From contig CBDUEV010000012.1 of NCBI GenBank assembly GCA_965366365.1, positions 1 through 57,209 of the forward strand: DNA of 57,209 nucleotides, given 5' to 3'. The notes below the pieces were generated by a model, which ran no database searches, was not told where the DNA came from, and was given only the letters and a program-made list of their open reading frames with translations. The stretch's first letter is position 1. Each line of letters starts with the position of its first letter. The position numbers and the translations under genes are program-made. Source of the DNA: CBDUEV01 sp965366365 (lineage in GTDB: Bacteria > Actinomycetota > Acidimicrobiia > Spongiisociales > JAENVV01). This document shows positions 1 to 8,158 of this stretch, in pieces.

Positions 1-42
1 GCCGGGCTGAAGGGGCCGGGCTGAAGGGGCCGGGCTGAAGGG
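1..42. repeat. Three tandem copies of a 14-bp unit
   Basis: The unit gccgggctgaaggg occurs three times head to tail at the very start of the window and is followed by a decayed partial copy (gcagaaggg). No gene is seen before the GTG at 114. A short perfect repeat at the edge of a window is also what an assembly break looks like. Confidence 0.85.
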
Positions 43-113
43 GCAGAAGGGGGCGGTGGGATCATCGTTGGACATCTCGTGACCATGGACCGAACCGTGC
101 CCCGGGGCCGAAC

Positions 114-908
114 GTGAGTGCGCCGATACGCGCCCTGGCCAAGGCAGGCTTCTCGCTTGTCGACGCGATTCGGGAGCCTCTTGCCGGCCCGAGACTGCTC
201 ATCTACCACCAGATCGGAGCAGGCCACGGGTTCGAATTGGACGTCGACCCGACCGCCTTCGAACGCCACCTCGACTGGCTGAGCGAACATGGCACCGTGG
301 TCTCGCTCGAGGAGGCGCTGCGGCGGCGCGCAGAGCCGGACGCCGAGAACCTCTTTGTGCTCACCTTCGACGATGGTTTTGCCGACATGTTCGAGCGAGG
401 TTTTCCGGTTCTCCGGGAACGCCGATTGCCCTTCACGGTCTATCTGACGGCGAGGTCCGTGGAGGACCAGGTCCCGCTCAGCGATCGGCCCCGCTCGGCG
501 CCCATCTCCTGGGCTCAGGTGAATCACATGGCCGAGTCAGGTCTCGCCACTCTGGGCGCCCACACCTACGCCCATGGGGATCTCCGGTTCATGTCCGAAC
601 AAGAGGTGGCGGAAGACCTGGAGCGATGCGATCACTTGATACGGCAACGCACCGGCGCCACGCCCGTGCACTTTGCCTACCCGTTCGGCTACTGGTCGGA
701 GAGCGCCGATGCGGCGGTGCGTGATCGCTACGAGAGCGCCGTCCTGGGCGGAAGCCCGACGGCTGAGCTGCCCCGCGACTCCTGGTTGGTGAACCGGGTG
801 CCGATCCAGCTGAGTGATGGGGTGCGGTTCTTCACTCGCAAGGCGATCCGCGGACTGCGGACCGAAGAGACGGTGCGACGTCGACTGACGGGATACGAGG
901 GCCCATGA
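114..908 (+). CDS. Polysaccharide deacetylase family protein (NodB-like)
   Basis: 264 residues, GTG start. It carries the NodB-family metal and catalytic motif TFDDG near residue 84 and a second metal-site motif of the H-x3-H type (HTYAHGD, near residue 148), followed by a YPFG segment. Family members remove N- or O-acetyl groups from polysaccharides such as peptidoglycan, chitin-like or exopolysaccharide chains. No signal peptide is apparent, so it may act in the cytoplasm or be membrane-peripheral. The stop overlaps the start of the following glycosyltransferase (ATGA), so the gene belongs to a four-gene operon ending at 4364. The substrate cannot be read from the sequence. Confidence 0.85.
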   Translation: MSAPIRALAKAGFSLVDAIREPLAGPRLLIYHQIGAGHGFELDVDPTAFERHLDWLSEHGTVVSLEEALRRRAEPDAENLFVLTFDDGFADMFERGFPVLRERRLPFTVYLTARSVEDQVPLSDRPRSAPISWAQVNHMAESGLATLGAHTYAHGDLRFMSEQEVAEDLERCDHLIRQRTGATPVHFAYPFGYWSESADAAVRDRYESAVLGGSPTAELPRDSWLVNRVPIQLSDGVRFFTRKAIRGLRTEETVRRRLTGYEGP

Positions 909-2011
909 CCGCCGCGCGTCCGCCGCGGGTGTTGTTCGTGGTTTCGCCTCCCTCGATGGGCGGGTCGAACGTGAGCCTGCAGACCCTGCTCGAACACCTC
1001 GAGGGCAGGGTCGAGCGCATCTTCGCCGGACCGCCGGGAACGATGAGCGAACTGCTTCTCTCCGGTGGAACCGTCGAGGCGTACTGGCCGCTGCCCCGCC
1101 GAGGAGGGTCGGCCATTCTGGGACGACTTCGGCAGATGACGGCTCTGCTCCTGCGCACAGCCAGGGAGCGAAAGGACATCTCGGTGATCCACGCCAACGC
1201 CACATCGGGGATGCGCCTGGCGACCTTGACGGGCGCCATCCTGCGTATTCCCGTGGTCGTGTGGGCGCACGACGGGGCAGGATCGTCGCTTAGGCGCAAG
1301 ACAGGTTGGCTCTTTCGCTTCTTGCTCCCTGCCACCACCTGGGCGGCGGTCAGCAGCACCGCCGCAGAGGTCGTCGTCAATTCGCGGTTGGCTTCAGCCG
1401 AGGACATCGTGATCGTTCCCAACCCGATCGACCCTGCGTCGATTCTGGCCGATCGAAACACGGAGTCGGGGCCCGTCACCGTCGGGTTTCTCGGACGGCG
1501 AGGCAGAGGAAAAGGATTCGACATACTGCCGGCGGTGATCCCGGATGCCGGTGGAAGGTGGCTGGTCTTCACGAATCGATCCGATGAGCCCGAATGGGAG
1601 CCCGTCTGGTCGGCTCTGGATGCCCTGCCGCCTTCCGCGGTGAGCATCGAGGGTCGAGCCACCGATGTTCGTGATGCGTACCGGAGGTGTGACATCGTTT
1701 TCGTGCCGTCACGGCAAGAGTCCTTCGGGCGCATCGTGGCCGAGGCCATGCTCAACGGAATCCCGGTGGTCGCCTCGGACATTCCGCCCTTCCGCGACCA
1801 GGTAGGCGACGACGAGGCCGGTCTGCTCTTTGCGCCCGACGACGCCCAGGCTGCCGCGGCGGCCGTCCGCACCCTCGTGGCCGACCCAGCGCTCCGAGAG
1901 AAGCTCGGCAACGCCGGACGCCTCCGCGCACGACGCCTTTCTCCCGACATGGTCGCCGATTCGATGTTCTCGCTCTACCAGGCAGCCGCTGCAAGAGAGG
2001 AGCCGGCGTGA
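905..2011 (+). CDS. Glycosyltransferase, GT4-like
   Basis: 368 residues, ATG start overlapping the stop of the deacetylase gene. It has the GT-B layout: an N-terminal half beginning with a VLFVVSPPSMGGS nucleotide-fold segment, and a C-terminal donor-binding half with the EX7E motif in QESFGRIVAEAM (about residue 276). This motif binds the nucleotide-sugar donor in retaining GT4-type enzymes. It probably adds a sugar to a surface polysaccharide or its lipid-linked precursor on the cytoplasmic face. Donor and acceptor are unknown. It overlaps the next glycosyltransferase by 4 bases. Confidence 0.87.
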   Translation: MTAARPPRVLFVVSPPSMGGSNVSLQTLLEHLEGRVERIFAGPPGTMSELLLSGGTVEAYWPLPRRGGSAILGRLRQMTALLLRTARERKDISVIHANATSGMRLATLTGAILRIPVVVWAHDGAGSSLRRKTGWLFRFLLPATTWAAVSSTAAEVVVNSRLASAEDIVIVPNPIDPASILADRNTESGPVTVGFLGRRGRGKGFDILPAVIPDAGGRWLVFTNRSDEPEWEPVWSALDALPPSAVSIEGRATDVRDAYRRCDIVFVPSRQESFGRIVAEAMLNGIPVVASDIPPFRDQVGDDEAGLLFAPDDAQAAAAAVRTLVADPALREKLGNAGRLRARRLSPDMVADSMFSLYQAAAAREEPA

Positions 2012-3204
2012 GCCTCTCAGGGCCTGAAACGAAGACGGTCGTCCACATGATCGACTCTCTCGGGAGGGTGGGCGGCGCCGAGCAGCAGTTGGTGGAGAAC
2101 CTGAAGCGTTTTGGGGATCCCCGGCTCCGGCATCGCGTCCTCTGCCTCTACGAACTCACCGACGACAGCCGGCACGATGAGCTGCCCCGTGACACGGTGG
2201 TCGACTATCTCTTTGCCGAAGGGGAGCGGCCACCCCGGCCCAAGATCATTCTCGACGCGACCCGCGCTCTGAAGCGGATCGGCCCCGACCTCATTCACTG
2301 CGGTCTTCCCAATGCCGCCCTGGGCGCTCGCATCGCCGGTCGGCAATTGGGCGTGCCCGTCGTCGAGAGTCTCGTCAACATCAGCCACGAAAACGTGAGA
2401 ACCACCGACAATCCGGCCGTCTCATCCTGGAAGCTGGCCGTTCATCGCACCGTAGATCGCTTCACGATGGCGAGGGTTGCCCGGTTCCAAGCCCTGAGCA
2501 GAGCAGTTGCCCGCTCCTGGGTGGACACCGTCGGCATCCCAGCCGATCGGGTGGTGGTCATCCCCCGGGGTGTCGATACTGATCAGTATGGAGGCTCCGC
2601 CGTGCCGGAGATTCGGGATGCGCTCCTCAGGGATCTCGAAGTGGACTTGGACGCCCTGGTGCTTCTCAACGTGGGACGCCAAGTCGCGCAGAAGGGCCAG
2701 ATCTACGCGGTGCGGGCGTTGGCGAAAGTCCAGGAGACGCACCCGAACACGGTGCTGCTGTCGGCGGGAACGACCGGGCCCATGTCGGAGCCGCTTCGGG
2801 AGGAGGCGGAACGACTCGGGCTCTCAGGAAAGGTCCATTGGTTGGGGGTCCGCGCCGATATCCCGGCACTGCTCGGAGCGGCTGACGTCTTCGTGTTTCC
2901 GTCTCTCTTCGAAGGGTTGGGTGTTTCGCTGCTCCAGGCCATGGCCGCCGGCCTTCCTGTTGTCACCACCGACGTGGCGCCCATGACAGAAGTGGTCCAG
3001 CACGGAGAAAACGGCCTTCTCGTGCCGGCCCAGGATCCGGTCGCGCTGGCGGCGGCCGTTGTCGATCTCGCCTCGAACCCTGCCACGGCGCGCCGATTGG
3101 GAGCCGCCGCCCGCCAGACGATCATCGACGGGTTCGACGCCGATGTGGTGACGGACAGGGTCGAAGGCATGTACCTGGAGCTGCTCGCCATGGAGGCACC
3201 ATGA
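2008..3204 (+). CDS. Glycosyltransferase, GT4-like, with EX7Q variant
   Basis: 398 residues, GTG start inside the end of the preceding gene. The N-terminus has the segment HMIDSLGRVGGAEQQLVENL, typical of GT4 enzymes that bind acceptors through a GGAE loop. The donor-site motif reads EGLGVSLLQ (about residue 299), so the second glutamate of EX7E is glutamine here. That change occurs in some active family members, so loss of function is not implied. It is the second of two consecutive glycosyltransferases and is coupled by overlap to the exported protein that follows. Confidence 0.87.
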   Translation: MSLSGPETKTVVHMIDSLGRVGGAEQQLVENLKRFGDPRLRHRVLCLYELTDDSRHDELPRDTVVDYLFAEGERPPRPKIILDATRALKRIGPDLIHCGLPNAALGARIAGRQLGVPVVESLVNISHENVRTTDNPAVSSWKLAVHRTVDRFTMARVARFQALSRAVARSWVDTVGIPADRVVVIPRGVDTDQYGGSAVPEIRDALLRDLEVDLDALVLLNVGRQVAQKGQIYAVRALAKVQETHPNTVLLSAGTTGPMSEPLREEAERLGLSGKVHWLGVRADIPALLGAADVFVFPSLFEGLGVSLLQAMAAGLPVVTTDVAPMTEVVQHGENGLLVPAQDPVALAAAVVDLASNPATARRLGAAARQTIIDGFDADVVTDRVEGMYLELLAMEAP

Positions 3205-4364
3205 AGTACAGACGAATCCTGGCTGTCGGCATGTTCCTCCTCGCCGCCGGAGCGGTGGCGGTGGCGGTGTACCTCTGGAGCCGGCCGACCGCATCGGTGT
3301 CATGGCAGACCGAGAGCCTGGTCGTCGCGGAGACCGGTTCGCCGGTCGGGCTCACCGCGGAACTCTCAGAGACGGTTTCCGAGACGGTCACAGTGGAACT
3401 CGAGCTGCGTGGCACCGTTCGACCGGGTCGCTACTCGGTAACGAGTGCGGTGCTCACCATCCCACCCGGCCAACTGCTGGCGACCACATCGCTGAGCCTG
3501 ACATCGAACGGACGCGGCCTGGCCGGAGAGGAGATCACCGCAGAGATCGTCGGTGTCGAGAACGCCGCCATCGGCGCCAGAGACGAGATGACGATCTCCA
3601 TCGTGGCCACCGCGGACGACCCCGGGGTGACTCCCGCTCCCACCAGCACCCTGCCGGCGCCTACGACGTCGAGCACCTCCACCACCTCGCCCTCCACCTC
3701 CACGACCACGGTGGACGCCGAGCGGGGACCGTCCCTGGGTGATCTCGATGTCTCTCTCCTGGCTGAGGTATCGACGGGCGGCACTTCCGCACCCCTCGAA
3801 CGGTTCGAGACCAGACCGGATTCGATCCTGCTCCTCATGGTCTCCAACTCGTTGGGCGGGGGGATGGCGCCCCTCCCCGCGGTGGCGGGGAGTGGCCTCG
3901 ACTGGGAGTTGGTCGAATCTGTAACGCGTGGAGGTGGGCCGAGAAGACTGTCCATGTTCCGAGCCGCGACCGGCGCCGGCGGTCCCGTCGAATTGTCGCT
4001 GGATTTCGACTCCAGCCAAGGCCTCGTGAACGCGCTCGTGGTCGAGGTCCAGAATGCCCCGACGGAGGGGAACGGTGGGCGCGCTGTCGTGCAGACGGAT
4101 TCCGCCGCAGCCGGGAGCTTCGACCGCAGCGCCTCCGTGGCGCTCGCTCCCTTGCAGTCCTCCGGCAACATCACCGTTGGAGCGTTCTTCACCGGCGCCA
4201 ACGAGGCAGAGGGCATCGATGGCTTCGAAACCGTGGGTTCCGTCGGCCGAGCGAAGCGCCTCCTGATCGCCGTGGTGGGGAACGATCCCACCGTGGCGAC
4301 CGCCCAGTGGTCGAATGGGGCTCACTGGCTGGGGATCGCGGTCGAGATCACCAACCAGCAGTGA
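3201..4364 (+). CDS. Membrane-anchored protein with Calx-beta-like domain
   Basis: 387 residues, ATG start overlapping the previous stop. Residues about 4-26 form one hydrophobic segment after a short basic N-terminus, so the protein is probably exported and anchored by an uncleaved signal. Residues about 35-140 resemble a Calx-beta-type immunoglobulin-like fold (a TIPPGQ...TS strand pair, a GEE turn, NAAIG, then TISIVA). A Thr/Ser/Pro-rich linker follows (about 150-175), then a beta-rich C-terminal domain of unknown kind. The position at the end of a glycan operon suggests a surface or periplasm-like role. No enzyme motif was seen. Confidence 0.7.
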   Translation: MKYRRILAVGMFLLAAGAVAVAVYLWSRPTASVSWQTESLVVAETGSPVGLTAELSETVSETVTVELELRGTVRPGRYSVTSAVLTIPPGQLLATTSLSLTSNGRGLAGEEITAEIVGVENAAIGARDEMTISIVATADDPGVTPAPTSTLPAPTTSSTSTTSPSTSTTTVDAERGPSLGDLDVSLLAEVSTGGTSAPLERFETRPDSILLLMVSNSLGGGMAPLPAVAGSGLDWELVESVTRGGGPRRLSMFRAATGAGGPVELSLDFDSSQGLVNALVVEVQNAPTEGNGGRAVVQTDSAAAGSFDRSASVALAPLQSSGNITVGAFFTGANEAEGIDGFETVGSVGRAKRLLIAVVGNDPTVATAQWSNGAHWLGIAVEITNQQ

Positions 4365-4385
4365 ATCCGGCGGAGCGCCAGGATT
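4364..4385. terminator. Hairpin between convergent genes
   Basis: AATCC-GGCG, a GAG loop, CGCC, a bulged A and GGATT form a 9-bp stem exactly in the 31-base space between the plus-strand gene ending at 4364 and the minus-strand gene ending at 4396. There is no U-tract, so this is a candidate bidirectional transcription stop only. Confidence 0.4.
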
Positions 4386-4395
4386 GGTCGTGACC

Positions 4396-5115
4396 TCAGG
4401 AGGCTTGCCGGCCCACCTGGGGGAGCACGGGCCGATCGTCGAAGAAGCCGTAGTCGGCGACGACGCGAACGAGTTCGGCCACGATGGCCTCGCACGCCTC
4501 GGCGGAGAAGTTCTGGAATCCCTGCACGGACCGGGACCCACCGATCTCCGCCACGAGACGATCCACATCGACGATGGAGATGCCTTCTTGTGAGGAGAGG
4601 TGCATTACGGCCAGGTTGAACCGGTGGGCGGCCAGCGAGAGCGGTTCGCGATCGAGCCCGTGGTAGTCGGAGACATGATCTTTGGGGTCGAGCGAGGAAG
4701 CGTTGAGCACGATCACGTGACTCCCCGTTGACTTCTTGATCGACTGGATGACGGTCCGCATGCTTTCTTCGAACTCGTCGGCCTTCTGCGACCCCCATGT
4801 CCGATCGGAGGCCGCCAGATCAGCGTCCAGGGACAGCACAACGACATGGGGCGAGAGGTCGCGGAGGGCGGTGCCACCCGGACCGGACCCCGATACCGGG
4901 CTCGCCAACGCCTCTTCGAAGACACGCATCCCCTCGCATGGTTCGAAGAAGGGCTCGATCGACGGGGCGGCAGGGTGCTGCCGGGCGACCAGTTCGACGA
5001 GTCCGCCCCAGGTCTGCGCCCCACCGTGGGCTGCCGAGAGCAGGCGCGCCCGAAGAGCCTCAGTACCTCTCAGCAGCACGCGAACAGCGGCTGTTTCCGG
5101 GGTTGGCGCGGTCAC
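4396..5115 (-). CDS. SGNH-like paralog lacking catalytic residues (module A, short form)
   Basis: 239 residues, GTG start at 5115, preceded by GAGG five bases upstream inside the end of the acyl carrier protein gene. It is clearly related to the product of 20668-21351: both share HV(I/L)(V/M)NAS(S/T)(L/I)DP, NYHG, a long helix, SIVDVDR and a C-terminal DYGFF..RPV segment. It is also more distantly related to the 336-residue proteins at 5540 and 19194. The family is unknown to me. The fold looks SGNH-like, but the first strand ends in LLRGTEAL with no serine, and the DxxH box of the long form is missing (NFSAEACEAI instead). A non-catalytic partner is the simplest reading. Confidence 0.7.
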   Translation of the reverse strand: MTAPTPETAAVRVLLRGTEALRARLLSAAHGGAQTWGGLVELVARQHPAAPSIEPFFEPCEGMRVFEEALASPVSGSGPGGTALRDLSPHVVVLSLDADLAASDRTWGSQKADEFEESMRTVIQSIKKSTGSHVIVLNASSLDPKDHVSDYHGLDREPLSLAAHRFNLAVMHLSSQEGISIVDVDRLVAEIGGSRSVQGFQNFSAEACEAIVAELVRVVADYGFFDDRPVLPQVGRQAS

Positions 5116-5122
5116 GTCGACC

Positions 5123-5374
5123 TCAGGCTCCGACCCGCTTCTCTTCGATCAGTTCGGCGATGTCGTCGATCGTGGCGAAGTTCTCGAGCGTGACGTCTTC
5201 GGGGTCCACTTCAACGCCGAACCGCTCCTTGATGAAACCGAGAAGGAGAAAGATCCCCAACGAGTCGATGATCTCGTCCTCGACGAGACGCGTCTGGTTC
5301 GAAAGGTCGCCGGCTTGGCCATCGAGGAATTCCGTGGCGATCTGCTCGGTCAGTGCCTGTTTGATTTCCGACAT
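5123..5374 (-). CDS. Acyl carrier protein
   Basis: 83 residues, ATG start with AGGAG six bases upstream. It has the size and helical pattern of an acyl carrier protein and the phosphopantetheine attachment motif DSL in EIIDSLGIFLLL (serine about residue 38). Such a protein carries acyl groups as thioesters in the cytoplasm. It lies 7 bases before the short SGNH-like gene and is transcribed with it, which ties acyl chemistry to module A. It is not next to fatty-acid synthesis genes and is therefore probably a dedicated carrier, as in some exopolysaccharide loci. Module B has no equivalent. Confidence 0.88.
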   Translation of the reverse strand: MSEIKQALTEQIATEFLDGQAGDLSNQTRLVEDEIIDSLGIFLLLGFIKERFGVEVDPEDVTLENFATIDDIAELIEEKRVGA

Positions 5375-5539
5375 ATCGTTCTCCTACCACTCGTTTTCGT
5401 TAAATGGTCCCGTGAGTTGAAATGCACAAGGAGGATTCGAACGGTGTGTCTTGGACCTGCCCAAGCGTGGCGCAGATTCCCCCCTTTTCCCGCGGGCCAG
5501 CGTAGTCCGGCACCGGGGTAAATGTCGAGAGCCCCCACG

Positions 5540-6550
5540 TCACGCGAATCCCCGAGCGGTCAGTATCCGGTGGACCTCCTGCGCCATCGGAGCCATCTGA
5601 TCTTCCGTGAAATGAGCGAAATCGACCTGACCCTGCACACCGCCCATCTTGAGGGCTCGATCGACGTCGACGATGTCGAAGTCGTACTCCCTGCTCAGCT
5701 CGGCAAGCGCAATGTTGAACGTTCGGCGGCGAGCGGAGTCGGGTTGTTTGACCAGCCCGTAGTTGTGAGTCTGGTCCGACGGATCGACGGTCAGGATGTT
5801 GAACACCAGGACGTGGGCACCGGTGCGTTCCTTGATCTCGGTGAGGAGTTGAGCGAAGGAATCCCGGAACTGATCAACCGTCATCCTTCCCACCTTGCGG
5901 AAGTTCTTGTTGAACCACTCCACCGTCGAGGTGTCGGCGAGAACGTTGTCGAGCGTCTGGGTCAGCCAGAAACCCCCTGGATCGACCAGGAAATCGTGCT
6001 CGCGATGGCGATACACGCTGCGGATCACGTCCGCCGCGCCGGTGAGAATGATCACGTCCTTCGGGAAGGTCACCTCGCTGCGCGGCAGTCGGAACGTGGG
6101 CTCGAAGAGCTGCGGACGGAAATACGACTGATTCAGGCTGAGCCGCTCCATCACCTCCCTCATCGCCTCTCTCGCTTCTCCATCGAACGGCTTCAAGGTC
6201 TGAAGGATGACGTCGGAGCGGGCTCCGGAGATCTGCAGGGGCTCCCGCAGGATGCAGGTGGGGGTCTTGACGGAATCACGCATCAGTTCCGCCACGCCGA
6301 ACACGGCGGGCAGGTCGCACCCGCCTCGCAGGTAGATCCCCACTTTGGCGGAACCGACGTACGGATCAGGGCTGATCATCGTGTGGTTTCGACCGGTGCT
6401 CTGAACGTAGCCGGGGCCTCGGGTTTCGCGGGGCCGGCCCTTGGCTTCGCGGATGCGTACCACCAGCGGATAGAGAAGCCTTCCCAACACGGGTACGCGG
6501 CGCGCCATGCCGCGCAGCACTCGGGCGGTGAACAGTTTCAACGCTCTCAC
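5540..6550 (-). CDS. SGNH-like protein with GGCDL motif (module A, long form)
   Basis: 336 residues. The start is taken as GTG at 6550, overlapping the stop of the upstream gene (GTGA); the copy in module B has exactly the same length and junction. Visible blocks: a basic, partly hydrophobic N-terminus; GIYLRGGCDL at about 71-80, where SGNH hydrolases have GDSL; a GAAD block after a hydrophobic strand; VDPGGFW; HVLVFN...VDP; DIVDVDR; and a C-terminal DFAH at 310-313, matching the catalytic DxxH block. Cys78 sits near the expected nucleophile position. Function unknown; acyl or other group transfer on the glycan is my inference. A 165-base gap separates it from the acyl carrier protein gene. 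Confidence 0.72.
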   Translation of the reverse strand: MRALKLFTARVLRGMARRVPVLGRLLYPLVVRIREAKGRPRETRGPGYVQSTGRNHTMISPDPYVGSAKVGIYLRGGCDLPAVFGVAELMRDSVKTPTCILREPLQISGARSDVILQTLKPFDGEAREAMREVMERLSLNQSYFRPQLFEPTFRLPRSEVTFPKDVIILTGAADVIRSVYRHREHDFLVDPGGFWLTQTLDNVLADTSTVEWFNKNFRKVGRMTVDQFRDSFAQLLTEIKERTGAHVLVFNILTVDPSDQTHNYGLVKQPDSARRRTFNIALAELSREYDFDIVDVDRALKMGGVQGQVDFAHFTEDQMAPMAQEVHRILTARGFA

Positions 6551-6954
6551 GAGCCGTCTCCTTCGGATTCGATGCGGTCGACCACGACCCGAGAAGGGTG
6601 CCCGGCGGACCCGGATTCGGCTTCCCCGTCGAGTCCCAGCGAGGCGATCTGTTCGCCGACTCGGACGCCGGTGCCCTCGCTCGCCACGATTTCCGTGAGT
6701 GTTCCGGCATCGAGCGAAGTGAGGCGGTAGCTGACCTTGACTCCCGTCCACTTCTTGTACTTCAGCCTGGACGGCTTGCGGTTGACAGTGTCCTTGGGGT
6801 TGAGGCGGCGCCGGAGTCTGGTCACTTCCTCGACGGTCACGTCGCAGAGTTCGTCTCCGTAGGCGATCGGGTCGCCGACCCGCTTGTGCCAGGTTGTGAT
6901 CACGGCACCTTCGACAGCTGGGCCGAGGTTGGGCAGTTCGACACGGAGTTTCAC
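6547..6954 (-). CDS. Biotinyl/lipoyl-like domain protein with interrupted hairpin (module A)
   Basis: 135 residues from GTG at 6954, which has GGAGGGG six bases upstream; starting here aligns it with the module B copy. The N-terminal half (LPNLGPAVEGAVITTWHKRVGD...) and C-terminal half (LDAGTLTEIVASEGTGVRVGEQIASLG) are the two halves of a barrel-sandwich domain as found in lipoyl and biotin carriers. Where carriers have the DKA/MKM hairpin with the modified lysine, there is a basic insertion of about 35 residues (RLRRRLNPK...KYKKW). The protein is therefore probably not lipoylated or biotinylated in the usual way. It is translationally coupled to the long SGNH-like gene downstream. Confidence 0.72.
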   Translation of the reverse strand: MKLRVELPNLGPAVEGAVITTWHKRVGDPIAYGDELCDVTVEEVTRLRRRLNPKDTVNRKPSRLKYKKWTGVKVSYRLTSLDAGTLTEIVASEGTGVRVGEQIASLGLDGEAESGSAGHPSRVVVDRIESEGDGS

Positions 6955-7037
6955 GCCGTCCCCTCCGGCTGGAGAGTTGGTCGAACTCGATCCCTTGTCG
7001 CTGCCGCCATTGACACGAGCCCCCCTCGTGTGGTCAT
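6951..7037 (-). CDS. Possible 28-residue leader ORF of module A
   Basis: An ATG at 7037 has GAGGAGGG seven bases upstream, the best ribosome-binding sequence in this neighbourhood. It opens a 28-codon frame (MTTRGGLVSMAAATRDR...) whose TGA overlaps the GTG of the barrel-sandwich gene. This could be a translated leader that couples ribosomes into the module. No similarity is recognised and codon use cannot be judged at this length. It may instead be chance. Confidence 0.4.
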   Translation of the reverse strand: MTTRGGLVSMAAATRDRVRPTLQPEGTA

Positions 7038-7142
7038 CTCGTGACCCTCCTCTTGTCCGCAACCAACGTAGCGTCGTCGGGCCGGCAAGTCTAGGTCGGC
7101 TCGGTCTCGCCTCGTCGTGGTGGGCAGGGGAGCGGGCGCTGT

Positions 7143-7148
7143 TAGGCT
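7143..7148 (+). promoter_or_regulatory. Candidate -10 box for a leaderless sulfotransferase mRNA
   Basis: TAGGCT ends six bases before the ATG at 7155, the geometry expected when transcription starts at the start codon. No good ribosome-binding site lies between. The same sequence and spacing precede coaE. Confidence 0.4.
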
Positions 7149-7154
7149 CGCCGA

Positions 7155-8120
7155 ATGCAAGGGGTGTTTCCGTTCTTGGTGGGAAGTGGGAGGTCGGGAA
7201 CGACTCTCTTCCAGGCGATCTTCGACCAGCATCCGGACCTGGCCACTACCCACGAATCCCACTTCATCGCCCCGATGGGTAAGCAGAAAGCACGCTACGA
7301 GGCGGCGTCGAGCTTCGACGTAGCCCGATTTCTCGAGGACCTCTACGCCAACGCCAACTTCCGTCGGCTCGGCATCGATCGGGCCGAGCTGGCGTCCGAT
7401 CTCGAGACCGCTCCTCCGGACGGCTTCGCATCGGCAGTGCGGACGGTGTTTGCGCGGTTCGCGGCGGATCATGGGAAGCCCCGCTACGCCGACAAGACGC
7501 CGGGCTACGTGATCCACATCCCCCTCCTGGCTGATCTCTTTCCGGAAGCCCGCTTCCTGCACATCATCCGAGACGGACGCGATGTAGCCCTCTCCTACAT
7601 GGAGACCAACTGGGGCCCGAAAGACCTGCCGGCGGCGGCCCTGTACTGGCGGTCTCGCATCACCGCAGGCCAGGCAGCCGGAGCACAGCTGGGCCCCGAC
7701 CGCTATCGGGAGGTCCGCTACGAGGACTTCCTCGCCGACCCGGAATCGATCATCCGCTCGCTCTGCCCGTTCTTCGACCTCGATTTTCGACCCGAGATGC
7801 TGGAGTACTTTCAGAAGGCGGACGAGTTCGTGGCCACCACCGCCGATCCAGGCGTCCACAGTCGACTCGCCCTTCCCCCCACGCAGGGTCTGCGTGATTG
7901 GCGGAGCCAGATGGAACCCGGAGACGTCGCCGTCTTCGAGGCGCTGGCGGGCAGCCTGCTCGACGAGCTGGGGTACGAGCTCACCACCGATCGCTCGTCC
8001 CCCATGGCCAAGGCGGCAGCTGGGAAGGCATGGGTGCGCTGGCAGGCGCTGCGGCTCACGGTGCTGACGGAGCGACTCAAGCGCCGTGCCGGCCGCCTGG
8101 CCAGGCGGGTATCACCCTGA
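7155..8120 (+). CDS. Sulfotransferase (Sulfotransfer_3-like)
   Basis: 321 residues. It has the PAPS 5'-phosphosulfate loop GSGRSGTT at about residues 10-17 and the 3'-phosphate-binding motif RFLHIIRDGRDVALSY near 134, preceded by DKTPGY. Family members move sulfate from PAPS to hydroxyl or amino groups of sugars, lipids or tyrosines. In this glycan locus a carbohydrate acceptor is likely. The layout resembles the gene at 15204 more than the other three sulfotransferases. It is divergent from module A and followed on the same strand, 38 bases later, by a secreted SGNH-like gene. No PAPS-synthesis gene is in the window. Confidence 0.87.
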   Translation: MQGVFPFLVGSGRSGTTLFQAIFDQHPDLATTHESHFIAPMGKQKARYEAASSFDVARFLEDLYANANFRRLGIDRAELASDLETAPPDGFASAVRTVFARFAADHGKPRYADKTPGYVIHIPLLADLFPEARFLHIIRDGRDVALSYMETNWGPKDLPAAALYWRSRITAGQAAGAQLGPDRYREVRYEDFLADPESIIRSLCPFFDLDFRPEMLEYFQKADEFVATTADPGVHSRLALPPTQGLRDWRSQMEPGDVAVFEALAGSLLDELGYELTTDRSSPMAKAAAGKAWVRWQALRLTVLTERLKRRAGRLARRVSP

Positions 8121-8158
8121 CGTCGGTACGCTGTGGCGAGCCGAACCGGGGGTGTGGC

